This document shows, in pieces, positions 17,036-25,730 of a stretch of DNA of 64,000 nt (position 1 is the stretch's first letter; each line of letters starts with the position of its first letter). The DNA lies in the NCBI GenBank assembly GCA_022826725.1, contig JAJDUF010000004.1, forward strand, positions 248,001 to 312,000, in the 5' to 3' direction. The stretch comes from Chloroflexota bacterium (lineage in GTDB: Bacteria > Chloroflexota > UBA11872 > UBA12225 > JAJDUF01). The notes under the pieces are model-generated. The model worked only from the letters and a program-made list of their open reading frames with translations, was not told the origin of the DNA and ran no database searches. A program made the translations under genes and the position numbers.

Positions 17036-18178
17036 ATGAAGATTTCCGATATAGAGGTGATTGAGTTCCGTACCTGGAAAACGGGGCACGGGACCCGCTG
17101 GGGCTATGGCGTGGAGGGCAAGCGCCGTCCGTCCAGGAATGCGATCACCAAGATTAGTACCGACGACGGTGCTGCCGGATACGCGCTCGGCGGGAACCGG
17201 GCCGTGATGGAGCAACTCATCAAGCCCTTGCTACTCGGCGAGGATCCGCTGGACCGCGAAAAACTCTGGAACTGGCTGGACCAGTTGACCAGCCGGGGGC
17301 CGAAGCTGGCGGAGCGCGACATGGGGCTGGTGGACTGTGCGCTCTGGGACTTGGCGGGGCGGGTGACCGGGTTGCCGATCAACAAGCTGCTCGGCGGCGC
17401 GCGCGACAAGGTGAAGGCCTATGCCAGCACGGCGCCGAACCTGGGGCCGCCGGAGGTCTATGTCGAGCACGCACTCGCCTGCAAACAGCGCGGCTACAAG
17501 GCGTACAAGATTCACGCCTATATCTGCTGGAACCCACACACCGCACAACCGGCCCCCCAGCTACCCGGTTTTCCACGGGAGGACCTTGAGGTCTGTCGGG
17601 CCGTCCGCGAGGCAGTGGGCGACGATATGGTCCTGATGCTCGATCCCTACGGGGTGTACACGCTGGAAGAGGCGCTCTGGGTCGGACGCGAGCTGGAGAA
17701 GCTGAACTTCTACTGGCTGGAGCACCCGATGATCGAGACGCGAATGGAGCCGTATCGTCGCCTCGCGCGGGAGCTATCCATCGCGATCTGCTCGCCGGAG
17801 CACGCGCCCGGCGGCCTGTTCAGCCGGGCCGAGTGGCTGTTGCAGGGCGCGGCCGATATGCTGCGGACCGACATCTACTACGGCGGCATTACCGGCTGCT
17901 GGAAGCTCATCAACGTCTGTCAGGCGTTCGGGCTGCAATGCGAGTTGCACATGAGTGGCTGGGCACACGCCCAGCTTCTCGGGGCGGCGCCGGCCTCCAC
18001 CTGCGAGTATTACGAGCGCGGGCTACTCAGTCCTGGCAAAGACGACCCGCAAGCCGTACCCTATCTGCGAGGCATTCCCGACCCACTGGATGATGAAGGC
18101 AACGTGGTGATTTCCCAGCGGCCGGGATTGGGGTTGGACATAGACTGGGACTACATCACCGAGCACCGGATCAGGTAG
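17036..18178 (+). CDS. Mandelate racemase/muconate lactonizing (enolase-superfamily) dehydratase-like
   Basis: Predicted 380 residues; ATG 17036 sits behind agggaggccgg. An N-terminal capping domain is followed by a TIM barrel with metal ligands at the classic spacing, Asp ~203 (LMLDPYG), Glu ~229 (WLEHPM) and Glu ~255 (CSPEHAPGG). GYKAYKIHAY supplies the second-strand base position, here K-x-H rather than K-x-K. Members abstract the alpha-proton of a carboxylate; a sugar-acid dehydratase (gluconate/galactonate type) is plausible. It precedes a PhyH dioxygenase by 67 bases on the same strand and probably shares its operon. Confidence 0.88.
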   Translation: MKISDIEVIEFRTWKTGHGTRWGYGVEGKRRPSRNAITKISTDDGAAGYALGGNRAVMEQLIKPLLLGEDPLDREKLWNWLDQLTSRGPKLAERDMGLVDCALWDLAGRVTGLPINKLLGGARDKVKAYASTAPNLGPPEVYVEHALACKQRGYKAYKIHAYICWNPHTAQPAPQLPGFPREDLEVCRAVREAVGDDMVLMLDPYGVYTLEEALWVGRELEKLNFYWLEHPMIETRMEPYRRLARELSIAICSPEHAPGGLFSRAEWLLQGAADMLRTDIYYGGITGCWKLINVCQAFGLQCELHMSGWAHAQLLGAAPASTCEYYERGLLSPGKDDPQAVPYLRGIPDPLDDEGNVVISQRPGLGLDIDWDYITEHRIR

Positions 18179-18245
18179 TGCTGCGGCTGTGTCCGAGGGT
18201 ACGGATGGGGGCATACCCACGTCACCCTCGGAGGGAGGCGAAAGG

Positions 18246-19115
18246 ATGCTAACGGACGAGCAAGTCAAGTTCTATCACGAGAACGGCTACTTGGGCCTGG
18301 AGAACGTCGTGCCGCTGGCGCAGATCGAGGAAGCGCGCCGCGTCGTTGAGGAGCTGGTCGAGCAGTCACGCACCGTCACCGAGCACACGGCTGTCTACGA
18401 CCTAGAGCCGGAGCACACGGCGGAGCGTCCGCTCCTCCGCCGCATCAAGTCCCCGACCAACGTCCACCCGTTCTTCGATCAGCTCATGCGCTCCGATGCC
18501 ATTCTCGACTGTCTGGAGCCGCTAATCGGGCCGAACATTCGCTTTCAGGGCGACAAGCTCAATATGAAGACGGCGGCGATTGGGAGTCCGGTCGAGTGGC
18601 ACCAGGACGTTGCCTTCTACCCGCACACGAATGACGACCTGCTCGCCGTCGGCGTGGCGCTCGACGATTGCACGCTGGAGAACGGCTGCTTGCTCGTCAT
18701 TCCAGGCTCGCACCGTGGCCCCACCCTGGACCACCACCAGGAGGGCTACTTTGTCGGTGCGATCTCACCCAGCCGCGAGGACGTAGACCTCACGCAGGCG
18801 GTCCCGGTCGAGGTGCGGGCCGGCGGCATTTCTATTCACCACGTCGCCGCGCTGCACGGGTCGGCGCCGAACACCTCGTCACAGCCGCGCCGCTTGTTGC
18901 TGTATCAGTACGCGGCCGCCGATGCCTGGCCGCTGAGTGGGACACCGGACTACGCAGCGTTCGACGGCATGATGGTGCGTGGCGAGCCGACGAGGGAGTT
19001 CCGCCAACTCCCGCATGCCGCAGTGCGTATCCCCTCGCCGCCGCCGCCGCGCGTCGGATCGATCTTCGAGCTTCAGACCCAGCTCAAAGAGACGGTGTTC
19101 GCCGACCGCAAGTGA
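18246..19115 (+). CDS. Phytanoyl-CoA dioxygenase (PhyH) family protein, copy 1
   Basis: Predicted 289 residues; ATG 18246 follows ggagggaggcgaaagg. A double-stranded beta-helix Fe(II)/2-oxoglutarate oxygenase: VEWHQDVAFYPHTNDDLL holds the HxD pair (His ~119, Asp ~121) and HHVAALHGSAPN holds the distal His (~204). GCLLVIPGSHRGP is the typical PhyH block. Enzymes of this family hydroxylate diverse small molecules, not only phytanoyl-CoA. It follows the enolase-superfamily gene. A related enzyme is encoded at 61865-62872. Confidence 0.9.
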   Translation: MLTDEQVKFYHENGYLGLENVVPLAQIEEARRVVEELVEQSRTVTEHTAVYDLEPEHTAERPLLRRIKSPTNVHPFFDQLMRSDAILDCLEPLIGPNIRFQGDKLNMKTAAIGSPVEWHQDVAFYPHTNDDLLAVGVALDDCTLENGCLLVIPGSHRGPTLDHHQEGYFVGAISPSREDVDLTQAVPVEVRAGGISIHHVAALHGSAPNTSSQPRRLLLYQYAAADAWPLSGTPDYAAFDGMMVRGEPTREFRQLPHAAVRIPSPPPPRVGSIFELQTQLKETVFADRK

Positions 19116-19164
19116 GACCGCGACTTAATCCGCCTTCTACTCTCCGCCGGCCATTCCATGGCTC

Positions 19165-19890
19165 TCAGCGCAGGAAATCCTTCAGCGCGGATAGCCGGGG
19201 GATGATGCGGTCCGGTTGCACGTTGGCCGTCTTCGGGAGGCCGGCACCGGCGCCATCAATCCAGATGGAGAAGATGCCCAGTCGCTGCGGCGTCGCCACC
19301 TCCCACTCGAGGTTGTCGCCTACTATCCACGCCTCGGAAGGAGACGTGTCGAGTTGCTCGATGGCGTGCAGGTACACCCGTTCGTCCGGTTTGCCAACTC
19401 CGAACTCTTCCTCGATCAGGATATAGTCGAAGCAGGACTCCAAACCGAACCGTTCGATCTTACCCCGTTGCATGGCGGATGTCCCGTTCGTGACCAGAGC
19501 CATGCGGATGCCCTGTGCCCGGACGTAGGTCAGCGTCTCGATAGCTCCAGGGAAGGGTCTGACCACGAGTTCACGCTGCACCGAGTAGGCATCGGCGATC
19601 TCATCGGCCATCGCCGGAGCCGCGACGCCCAGCAGGTCAAAGGTGCCCCTGACCACCTCCCGGCGAGCGAGCGGGAGGTCTAGGCGGCCTCGACGATGAC
19701 GCTCGGGATCCCCCCAGTACCATTCTCGATACTCATTGAGTGCTGCCATAAACCGCTCGACGTCTAGTCCAGCCAAGCTGCCAGTAAACTCTGCGACCAC
19801 CAAGCGCCACACTCGGGCGGCACTGCCGTCGTACTCCAGGATGGTGTCGTCCAAGTCGAACAATATCGCCCTTGGCCTAGGCCTGCTCAT
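19165..19890 (-). CDS. HAD-superfamily phosphatase, copy 1
   Basis: Predicted 241 residues. Motif I is AILFDLDDTILEYDG (nucleophile Asp ~12, acid Asp ~14), motif II is MALVTNGT, and motifs III/IV are VGKPDERVY and WIVGDNLEWEV. The alpha-helical C1 cap between motifs I and II matches the YjjG/haloacid-dehalogenase-like subfamily acting on small phosphomonoesters. ATG 19890 was chosen because MSRPRPRAILFD fits the family; the frame runs to 19950. It is convergent with the PhyH gene, only 49 bases away. A second HAD gene is at 44791. Confidence 0.87.
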   Translation of the reverse strand: MSRPRPRAILFDLDDTILEYDGSAARVWRLVVAEFTGSLAGLDVERFMAALNEYREWYWGDPERHRRGRLDLPLARREVVRGTFDLLGVAAPAMADEIADAYSVQRELVVRPFPGAIETLTYVRAQGIRMALVTNGTSAMQRGKIERFGLESCFDYILIEEEFGVGKPDERVYLHAIEQLDTSPSEAWIVGDNLEWEVATPQRLGIFSIWIDGAGAGLPKTANVQPDRIIPRLSALKDFLR

Positions 19891-19990
19891 CGGTGCGCTG
19901 CACCTCACTTGGCTCGGATGGGGATGGCTTGGAAACACCGGGGACGCCATTTACCAAAGCATCTCCCGTCTCCTGATTATCAAGTAGACC

Positions 19991-20045
19991 ATGTGGACGA
20001 ACAGCGAGCAGTACTGCCGGTCAGCGTTAGCTGTCCGGTATGGCG
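19991..20045. repeat. Duplicated 3' flank, copy A
   Basis: The ~55 bases after the stop of the 20046-20993 gene are almost identical to 21029-21082 after its paralogue (shared gtactgccggtcagcgttag and ctgtccggtatggc). The duplication that made the two genes therefore included downstream sequence. Confidence 0.75.
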
Positions 20046-20993
20046 CTACCCTGCCCGCCTGCCGGGCCAGGACCAGTGGATCAGGTCGTCGCTCCAGGCC
20101 AGCGCTAGGCTGGACTCGCCGTGCGTCTCCTGCTCCCGCACCCCCTCTTCCGTCGAGCCGTGGTAAAACATCACGTACTTACCCACGCCCGGCTCGGCGC
20201 GCAAGTCCAGCACGTGCCCGGCCGAGAGGCGGCCCCGCGCCCACGGCCAGTCTTTGCTCTGTCCCAGCGTCCATATGCCCAAGTCGCGCCATTGGAGGAG
20301 GTCCTTCGAGCGTTTGATCCCGACGCCGTTACGTGGGGCATGGATCAGCACGTACTCGTCGGCCTCCCGGTCCACAAGCACGCAGACGTTCTCGCCGGCG
20401 ACCACCTTGTCGTAGTAGGTCCAGGTCTCGAAGTCGTAGGTATAGGACAAGCCCATGCCGTTCTGCTTGAAGCCGCACCACCACTTGTGGGGATGATCCT
20501 TGTCAGGGAAGAAATAGGCATCAATCATGCGCCCCATTTCGCTGACCGGCACGTGCGGGCCTTTGACGCGCAGCAGCTCCGGCTCGTCCCAGTGCTCCAG
20601 GTCCTCGCTGGCCATCTTGAAGATGCGCGCGTTCTGGTTCGCGTGCGGATCATCCACTGGACGGGGATACGTTTGGGTGCCGAGCAACCACTGGTCACCG
20701 TAGCGAATGACGTTGCCGGGACTGGAGTAGTTGAGATTGAGGTCGCGTGGTGTAAACAACTGCGGCTCGGTCCAGGTGACGAGATCGGTGCTTTTGGTGA
20801 CGGCAAGCTGATAGTAGACCCGCCGCCCGGGCTCGCGCCGCACCTGGCCGTAGAACACGCGGAAGACGCCCTCGTGGTAGTGACCGGCCGGGTCGCGGTG
20901 GCCGATGTGCCGATTGCCCCACAGAAAGACGGAGTGGGGAATGGCGTCCCAGTCAATAGCGGTGTTGGGCGGCTTGGCTTTTTCCTGTGTCAT
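20046..20993 (-). CDS. GH43/GH130-like beta-propeller glycosidase-like protein, copy A
   Basis: Predicted 315 residues with no signal peptide. Aromatic strand repeats with SxDLxxW signatures mark a five-bladed propeller: VTKSTDLVTWTEP, SEDLEHWDEPE, YDFETWTYYDKV, KRSKDLLQWRDLG and WSDDLIHWSWPG, one per blade. Acidic residues in MGRMIDAYFFPDKDHPHKWWC lie where GH43/GH130 catalytic acids occur, but I cannot fix them. Probable role: hydrolysis or phosphorolysis of a glycan, cytoplasmic as written. It is a tandem duplicate of the 21083-22051 gene with high identity. Confidence 0.78.
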   Translation of the reverse strand: MTQEKAKPPNTAIDWDAIPHSVFLWGNRHIGHRDPAGHYHEGVFRVFYGQVRREPGRRVYYQLAVTKSTDLVTWTEPQLFTPRDLNLNYSSPGNVIRYGDQWLLGTQTYPRPVDDPHANQNARIFKMASEDLEHWDEPELLRVKGPHVPVSEMGRMIDAYFFPDKDHPHKWWCGFKQNGMGLSYTYDFETWTYYDKVVAGENVCVLVDREADEYVLIHAPRNGVGIKRSKDLLQWRDLGIWTLGQSKDWPWARGRLSAGHVLDLRAEPGVGKYVMFYHGSTEEGVREQETHGESSLALAWSDDLIHWSWPGRRAG

Positions 20994-21028
20994 CGGTGTT
21001 CTCCCTTATAGATGTAGGCGCGGCGCCG

Positions 21029-21082
21029 CGTGGACGAATTGCGAACAGTACTGCCGGTCAGCGTTAGCTGTCCGGTATGGCA
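21029..21082. repeat. Duplicated 3' flank, copy B
   Basis: This is the second copy of the segment described at 19991-20045. It lies between the two propeller genes and so also forms part of the upstream region of copy A. Confidence 0.75.
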
Positions 21083-22051
21083 CTACCCCGCCCGCCTGCC
21101 GGGCCAGGACCAGTGCATCAGGTCGTCGCTCCAGGCTACGGCCAGGCTCGCCTCGCCATGTATCTCCTGCTCACGCACGCCTTCTTCAGTATCGCCATGG
21201 TAAAACAACACATACTTCCCCACGCTCGGCTCTCCGCGCAGGTCCAAAACGTGACCAGCCGTTAGGCGCCCTTGCGCCCACTGCCACTCCTTACTCCGAG
21301 ATCGCGCCAGGCTCTGGCCGAGCGTCCACACCCCGAGATCGCGCCAGTTGAGCAAGTCCTTCGAGCGCTTGATACCGATGCCATTGCGGGGAGCGTGGAT
21401 CAAGACGTACTCATCGGCCTCGCGGTCGATGAGCACACAGGCATTCTCGCCAGCCGGAACCTTGTCGTAGTAGGTCCACGTCTCGAAGTCGTAGGTGTAC
21501 GACATCCCCGCACCGCTCTGCTTGAAGAAGCACCACCACTTAAGCGGGTGGTCCTTGTCCGGCACAAAGCAGGGGTCGATCATGCGACCCATCTCGCTGA
21601 CGGGGACCTCGGGACCTTTGACACGCAGCAACTCTGGCTCGCCCCACTGTTCCAGATCATCGCTGGCCATCTTGAAGATGCGCGCGTTCTGGTTTGCGCC
21701 CGGATCGTCTACCGGACGGGGATACGTCTGGGTACCGAGCAGCCACTCGTCGCCGTAGCGGATGACGTTGCCGGGACTGGAATAGTTGAGATTGAGGTCC
21801 TCTGGCGTAAATGGCTCAGGCTCGGTCCAAGTGACGAGATCGGTGCTCTTCGTCACGGCAAGCTGACAGTAGTAGCGCTCCCCCGGTTCTCGCCGCACGT
21901 GGCTGTAGAACACTCGAAAGACACCCTCGTGATAGTGCCCAGCAGGGTCGCGATGGGCGACATGCCGATTGCCCCACACGAAGACGGGGTGTGGGATCGC
22001 GTCCCAGTCAATGGCAGTCTTGGGTTTCTTGCCTCTTGCCTTCGCCAACAT
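21083..22051 (-). CDS. GH43/GH130-like beta-propeller glycosidase-like protein, copy B
   Basis: Predicted 322 residues, nearly collinear with copy A. It shares KTAIDWDAIPH, GNRH, DPAGHYHEGVFRVFY, LNLNYSSPGNVIRYGD and HGE(A/S)SLA. A small insertion (LARSRSKEWQWAQGR against KDWPWARGR) is the main difference. The two copies have drifted mostly at surface-type positions, suggesting both are expressed. The start at ATG 22051 is followed by a Lys/Arg-rich stretch. Neighbours to the left are the HAD gene and to the right a divergent SelA-like gene. Confidence 0.78.
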   Translation of the reverse strand: MLAKARGKKPKTAIDWDAIPHPVFVWGNRHVAHRDPAGHYHEGVFRVFYSHVRREPGERYYCQLAVTKSTDLVTWTEPEPFTPEDLNLNYSSPGNVIRYGDEWLLGTQTYPRPVDDPGANQNARIFKMASDDLEQWGEPELLRVKGPEVPVSEMGRMIDPCFVPDKDHPLKWWCFFKQSGAGMSYTYDFETWTYYDKVPAGENACVLIDREADEYVLIHAPRNGIGIKRSKDLLNWRDLGVWTLGQSLARSRSKEWQWAQGRLTAGHVLDLRGEPSVGKYVLFYHGDTEEGVREQEIHGEASLAVAWSDDLMHWSWPGRRAG

Positions 22052-22212
22052 GATTCTCCCCGATTCTAGGGATAGGCACGACGCCAGCAGTGCCGATTTG
22101 TTTCGAGCCGCGGGAGATCGGCTGCGCCGCTATGATAGGGGGAACCCGGCGCATCGGCAACAGGCGGCCGGGCGCCGGCGTAACCGCTGCAATCCCGATG
22201 GAGGTGCTCACT

Positions 22213-23391
22213 ATGCTCACCCTCGACGACATGATCCGCGATCCCTACGGCGCTCTTGGCGTCAGGAAGGTCATCAACGCGACCTGCCACACGACGCGGG
22301 TTGGCGGCACGCTGATACCGGATGAGGTATTGGATGCGATGCGTGCCGCCGCCGAGTGGCACGTGGACATGGAAGAGCTGCAACGGGCGGCCGGGCGGGT
22401 CATCGCGCACTACACCCATGCCGAGAGCGGCTATATCGTGTCGGGGTGCGCCGCGGCGCTGTTGGTCGGTACGGCCGCGATCCTCACCGGCACCGATCCG
22501 GTCAAGATGCAGCAGCTTCCGCACCTCGCCGGCACCGGCATGAAGGATCGTGTGATTGCCCAGCGCTTTCCGCGCCAAACCGCACCGGACGGCCGCGAGT
22601 ACATCCACTACGGCTACGCGCACGCGCTCAAGACGACCGGGGTGCAGTTCGATGAGATAGGGAACGGCGGGCCGGCCAACCGGGACGAGCTGGCAGCCGC
22701 CTTCGGACCGCAGACGGCGCTCGTCTATTGGGGCACCGGGCAGCTACCGGGGGAGCTGACGGTGCGGGAGGTCGTGGAGGTGGCGGACGCCCACCAGGTA
22801 CCGGTGCTCGTGGACAACTCCAACCACCTACCACCCAAGGAAAACCTCTGGCGCTACATCGAGGACGGGGCCGCGCTCGTGGCCTTCTCCGGCGGCAAAG
22901 GGCTACAAGGGCCGCAAGGATCGGGCATTCTGGCTGGCCGCGCCGACTTGATGGCGGCCGTCGCCATGCAGGCGTCGCCGACGCAGGGGATCGGCCGCGT
23001 GTGCAAGGTGAGTAAGGAAGAGGTGGTCGCGCAGGTGGCGGCGCTCATCTGGTGGGCGGAACAGGATGACGAGGCGCGCCTGGCCGAGCATCACCGCAAG
23101 ACGCAGAAGCTCGTGGACCTGTCCCAGGGACTGAAAGGCGCGAGCGCAGAGCTGCACTTCCCGGACCGCATCGGGCGGCCATTCTCCTCGATGTACCTCG
23201 TCGTGCAGCCGGAGAGCGGCCACACGATGGACGGCGTGATCGAGCAGTTGCACGCTGGCGATCCGCCGGTAGCGGTCAATGGCGGCGACGATCCGGCGCA
23301 CCCGGCGGCCATCCGCTTTGACGTGCGCATGTGTGCAGATTGGGAGATCAAGGCCATCAGCCGGCGGCTGCATGAGATTTTCGGCTCGTAG
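22213..23391 (+). CDS. SelA-like / ammonia-lyase-like PLP enzyme, copy 2
   Basis: Predicted 392 residues. ATG 22213 is preceded at 6 bases by ggaggtg; an earlier in-frame ATG at 22198 contains that site and is less likely. Same architecture as 13013-14212: KVINATCHTTRVGGTLIPDEV, YIVSGCAAALLVGTAAI, PVLVDNSNHLPPKENLWRYI and AFSGGKGLQGPQGSG, with the PLP Lys at ~229. It lacks the N-terminal domain of bona fide SelA. Probably a lyase for an amino acid or amino-sugar acid. It is divergent from the propeller glycosidase-like pair. Confidence 0.75.
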   Translation: MLTLDDMIRDPYGALGVRKVINATCHTTRVGGTLIPDEVLDAMRAAAEWHVDMEELQRAAGRVIAHYTHAESGYIVSGCAAALLVGTAAILTGTDPVKMQQLPHLAGTGMKDRVIAQRFPRQTAPDGREYIHYGYAHALKTTGVQFDEIGNGGPANRDELAAAFGPQTALVYWGTGQLPGELTVREVVEVADAHQVPVLVDNSNHLPPKENLWRYIEDGAALVAFSGGKGLQGPQGSGILAGRADLMAAVAMQASPTQGIGRVCKVSKEEVVAQVAALIWWAEQDDEARLAEHHRKTQKLVDLSQGLKGASAELHFPDRIGRPFSSMYLVVQPESGHTMDGVIEQLHAGDPPVAVNGGDDPAHPAAIRFDVRMCADWEIKAISRRLHEIFGS

Positions 23392-23414
23392 GAGCGCGCT
23401 GAGCCGCGTCCCGC

Positions 23415-23545
23415 CCCCGTCATTCCCGCGAGAGCGGGAATCTAGACTCCCCTTCCCGGCCAGGGAAGGGGCCGGGGGTTAGGGCCACTCCCCTCTCTAT
23501 CGCTCCGCGATGGAGCGGGTGCCGGGGGTGAGGTACGGCTGAGGC
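23415..23545. repeat. Intergenic repeat block overlapping a 3' coding end
   Basis: cgtcattcccgcg..cgggaatct at about 23418-23445, ccccttcccggccagggaagggg at about 23450-23472 and ctcccctctctatcgctccgcgatggagcgg at about 23486-23520 are three units in a row. The last codons of the minus-strand gene ending at 23442 read into them (RTSPPAPAPSRSDREG and onward). Confidence 0.65.
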
Positions 23546-24320
23546 GTTGGGCGACGGCGAGCACGGCGCGCACCGAGTTGTGACTCAGCTCAAGGCGTTG
23601 GAGCCACATCTCCGGCCGCTCATATACCTGCTTGCGCCATTGCGCCTCGCCGCCGGCTTGCGCGATTTCCGCCCGATAATAGTCGGCGGTCTCGAACGAG
23701 AGGCCCTCCGTGGCCCGGTAGCGGACCCGGCCGGGCGCGAGACACTGCACGATGGCCGGCCATTCGGCGTCGGTCGCGTTCGTCGGCTCATCCGAGTGCT
23801 GGGCAATCAGCGCCGCGCCGTGGGCCGTGGCCCCACACGACCCGGCCCCCACGTCGGCCGGCTGCCCGAACCAGGCCGAGAAGGCGTGGTTGGTCACGGT
23901 TTCCGTCGCCTGCTGCACGCGCGGATGCGTCGCAAAGGCGGCCGCCGTCCGGCCCAGGATCAGGTAGTCGAACGTGCATGGCGCCGTGAGCTGGTCGAGC
24001 ACCGCGTGTAGCTCGGCCGGCGCCACCCGGAGCCAATGGAGCAGCCGGTCGAAGTCGCAGTAGTGGACGGTATCAGCGCCGGCTTGCACGGCGTCGAGGA
24101 TGGCCTGCCGCCGGCCAACGCCAATGCGACTATCGGCCCCGGTACTGACCGCGGCGTCCGCCTCTCGCAACAGCGCAATCAGCCGTCCGTCCGTCTGGGG
24201 CGTGGCGACGACGTGGGCGCTGCAATACAGCCGCCGCAGTGTAGCTTCCGCAGCGCGGGCCGGCGCCACCATCCGGCCCTCGGGATCGTGCAAGGTTGCC
24301 GCAAAGGCCGGCCGCTTCAC
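23442..24320 (-). CDS. Possible GT-A-like glycosyltransferase, uncharacterised
   Basis: Predicted 292 residues. GTG 24320 overlaps the DUF418 stop as GTGA, indicating translational coupling; the longer frame to 24479 lies inside the upstream gene. VHYCDFDRLLHWL holds a D-x-D element, with GADSRIGVGRRQAI before it and LGRTAAAFATHP after it. The layout resembles a nucleotide-diphospho-sugar transferase fold, but I do not recognise a named family. The last ~30 residues (from about RTSPPAP) are translated from intergenic repeats and may be a neutral extension caused by repeat insertion. Function is unassigned. Confidence 0.55.
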   Translation of the reverse strand: MKRPAFAATLHDPEGRMVAPARAAEATLRRLYCSAHVVATPQTDGRLIALLREADAAVSTGADSRIGVGRRQAILDAVQAGADTVHYCDFDRLLHWLRVAPAELHAVLDQLTAPCTFDYLILGRTAAAFATHPRVQQATETVTNHAFSAWFGQPADVGAGSCGATAHGAALIAQHSDEPTNATDAEWPAIVQCLAPGRVRYRATEGLSFETADYYRAEIAQAGGEAQWRKQVYERPEMWLQRLELSHNSVRAVLAVAQRLSRTSPPAPAPSRSDREGSGPNPRPLPWPGRGV

Positions 24321-25552
24321 GGCCCTTGCCCTCGCCAAGCCAGGACCCTCCACCCCGGCGCATAGGTCAACGCCCGCCACAGCCATTCGCACGGCCCAAA
24401 CCGAAACCGCGCCAGCCACAGCGGCGCCACCGCCAACTGCACCACCCCAATGCCCACCACAATCAACACTTGGTGCCAACGCTCCACCGAGCCGTACAGT
24501 CCGAGGCCATGACCGTAGAAGATGGTCGTGCAGATGACGGTATGCAGCAGGTAGTTGGTCAGTGCGGTCCGTCCGACGGCGGCGAGTCTGCCCTCAATGC
24601 GCCCGAACCAACCGCGCTGCGTCGCCAGCATCACCAGCCCGATATACCCGCTACTCACAAAGATGCTCCCCCAGTAGTTAAGTTGAAACCCCACTCCGAA
24701 CAGCGAATACGTCGGCGCGAAACCGTTCGCATAGTTGGTCCAGGCACTCAACGTGGCCAACGGGAGGCCGATGCTCAGACCGATCAGTACCATTCCCGCA
24801 TAGAAACGCCCACTACGCTGTGCCGTCAGAACACCCCACTTGTACCCGGCCATGCCGAGCAGCATCAGCCCAGCCGCTCGCCAGAACGCCCAAAAGAGCA
24901 ACCCTCCCGTAAGTCCTTCGATCTCGCCCGGCACCCGCGCCGACATCTGCTCCAGCCAACCGCCACGATAGGCCGCCAACTCCTCGTTAATCTTGCTCGC
25001 GCTTGGCGACCAGTCGGAACGCACCGCAGCGACTGCATCCTCTGGAGACAGTGGCCCCAACAGGGTCAGCGCCGCCGGCACCAAGAGCAACACCAGTCCG
25101 AGGATGACCAGGCGGCGCGGCCGCATGTTCCGAAACCGGAACACGACAAACCCGGCCAATGCATACGGCACCAGAATGTCACCGTTCCACAGCAGAAAAC
25201 CGTGCGCCAGGCCAAACAGCAATAGCCAGACGTTGCGGCGGTAGTGAATGCCGCGCGCCGATTGCCCCCGCGCTTCCAGCCGCTCCGCCAAGAGCAAAAT
25301 ACTCGCGCCGAACAGCGGCGAGAAGATCGTCATGAACTTCTGGTCGGCAAAGATGTGGCTCAAGCTCCAGACCGCGAGGTTGATACCGGTCAGGTCGCCA
25401 TAGGCGAGGGGGTTGAAAGTGATGAACTGTACCGGCATGGCAAAGAGCTGGATATTCATCACCAGGATGCCGAGCAAGGCAAAGCCGCGCAGCACGTCCA
25501 GCGCCACGATCCGCTGCCCCGGCGCCACTGGACTGGGCTGCGCCGCGTTCAC
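24317..25552 (-). CDS. DUF418 (YeiB-like) multi-pass membrane protein
   Basis: Predicted 411 residues; GTG 25552 follows aggaggaaagc. The N-terminal RIVALDVLRGFALLGILVMN is the DUF418/YeiB hallmark. About ten hydrophobic segments follow, and the C-terminal DUF418 domain contains AVGRTALTNYLLHTVI and RFGPCEWLWRALTY. The family is related in layout to acyltransferase-3/HpaM-type membrane proteins, and its biochemical role is not settled. Its 4-base overlap with the downstream GT-like gene suggests a joint function at the envelope, perhaps modification of an extracellular glycan (inference). Confidence 0.88.
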   Translation of the reverse strand: MNAAQPSPVAPGQRIVALDVLRGFALLGILVMNIQLFAMPVQFITFNPLAYGDLTGINLAVWSLSHIFADQKFMTIFSPLFGASILLLAERLEARGQSARGIHYRRNVWLLLFGLAHGFLLWNGDILVPYALAGFVVFRFRNMRPRRLVILGLVLLLVPAALTLLGPLSPEDAVAAVRSDWSPSASKINEELAAYRGGWLEQMSARVPGEIEGLTGGLLFWAFWRAAGLMLLGMAGYKWGVLTAQRSGRFYAGMVLIGLSIGLPLATLSAWTNYANGFAPTYSLFGVGFQLNYWGSIFVSSGYIGLVMLATQRGWFGRIEGRLAAVGRTALTNYLLHTVICTTIFYGHGLGLYGSVERWHQVLIVVGIGVVQLAVAPLWLARFRFGPCEWLWRALTYAPGWRVLAWRGQGP

Positions 25553-25594
25553 GCTTTCCTCCTAGAGGCCCCTGCAAGAATCGTCATCCCACCC

Positions 25595-25730
25595 ACGCGC
25601 GAACGCCCGTCCCCCCGTTGCGCGGGGGGGCCATAGGGGGCCGACTGGTTGGGTAGGTGTTCATTTGTACAGCTACATACCGCTTCCCGGACCTCGTCAT
25701 TCCCGCGGAAGCGGGAATCCAAGTCCGGTC
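25595..25730. repeat. Intergenic repeat block
   Basis: About 25605-25640 is a C-run/G-run hairpin unit (inverse of the 61-120 type). About 25696-25722 is cgtcattcccgcggaagcgggaatcc. It lies between the GNAT and DUF418 genes. Confidence 0.6.
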
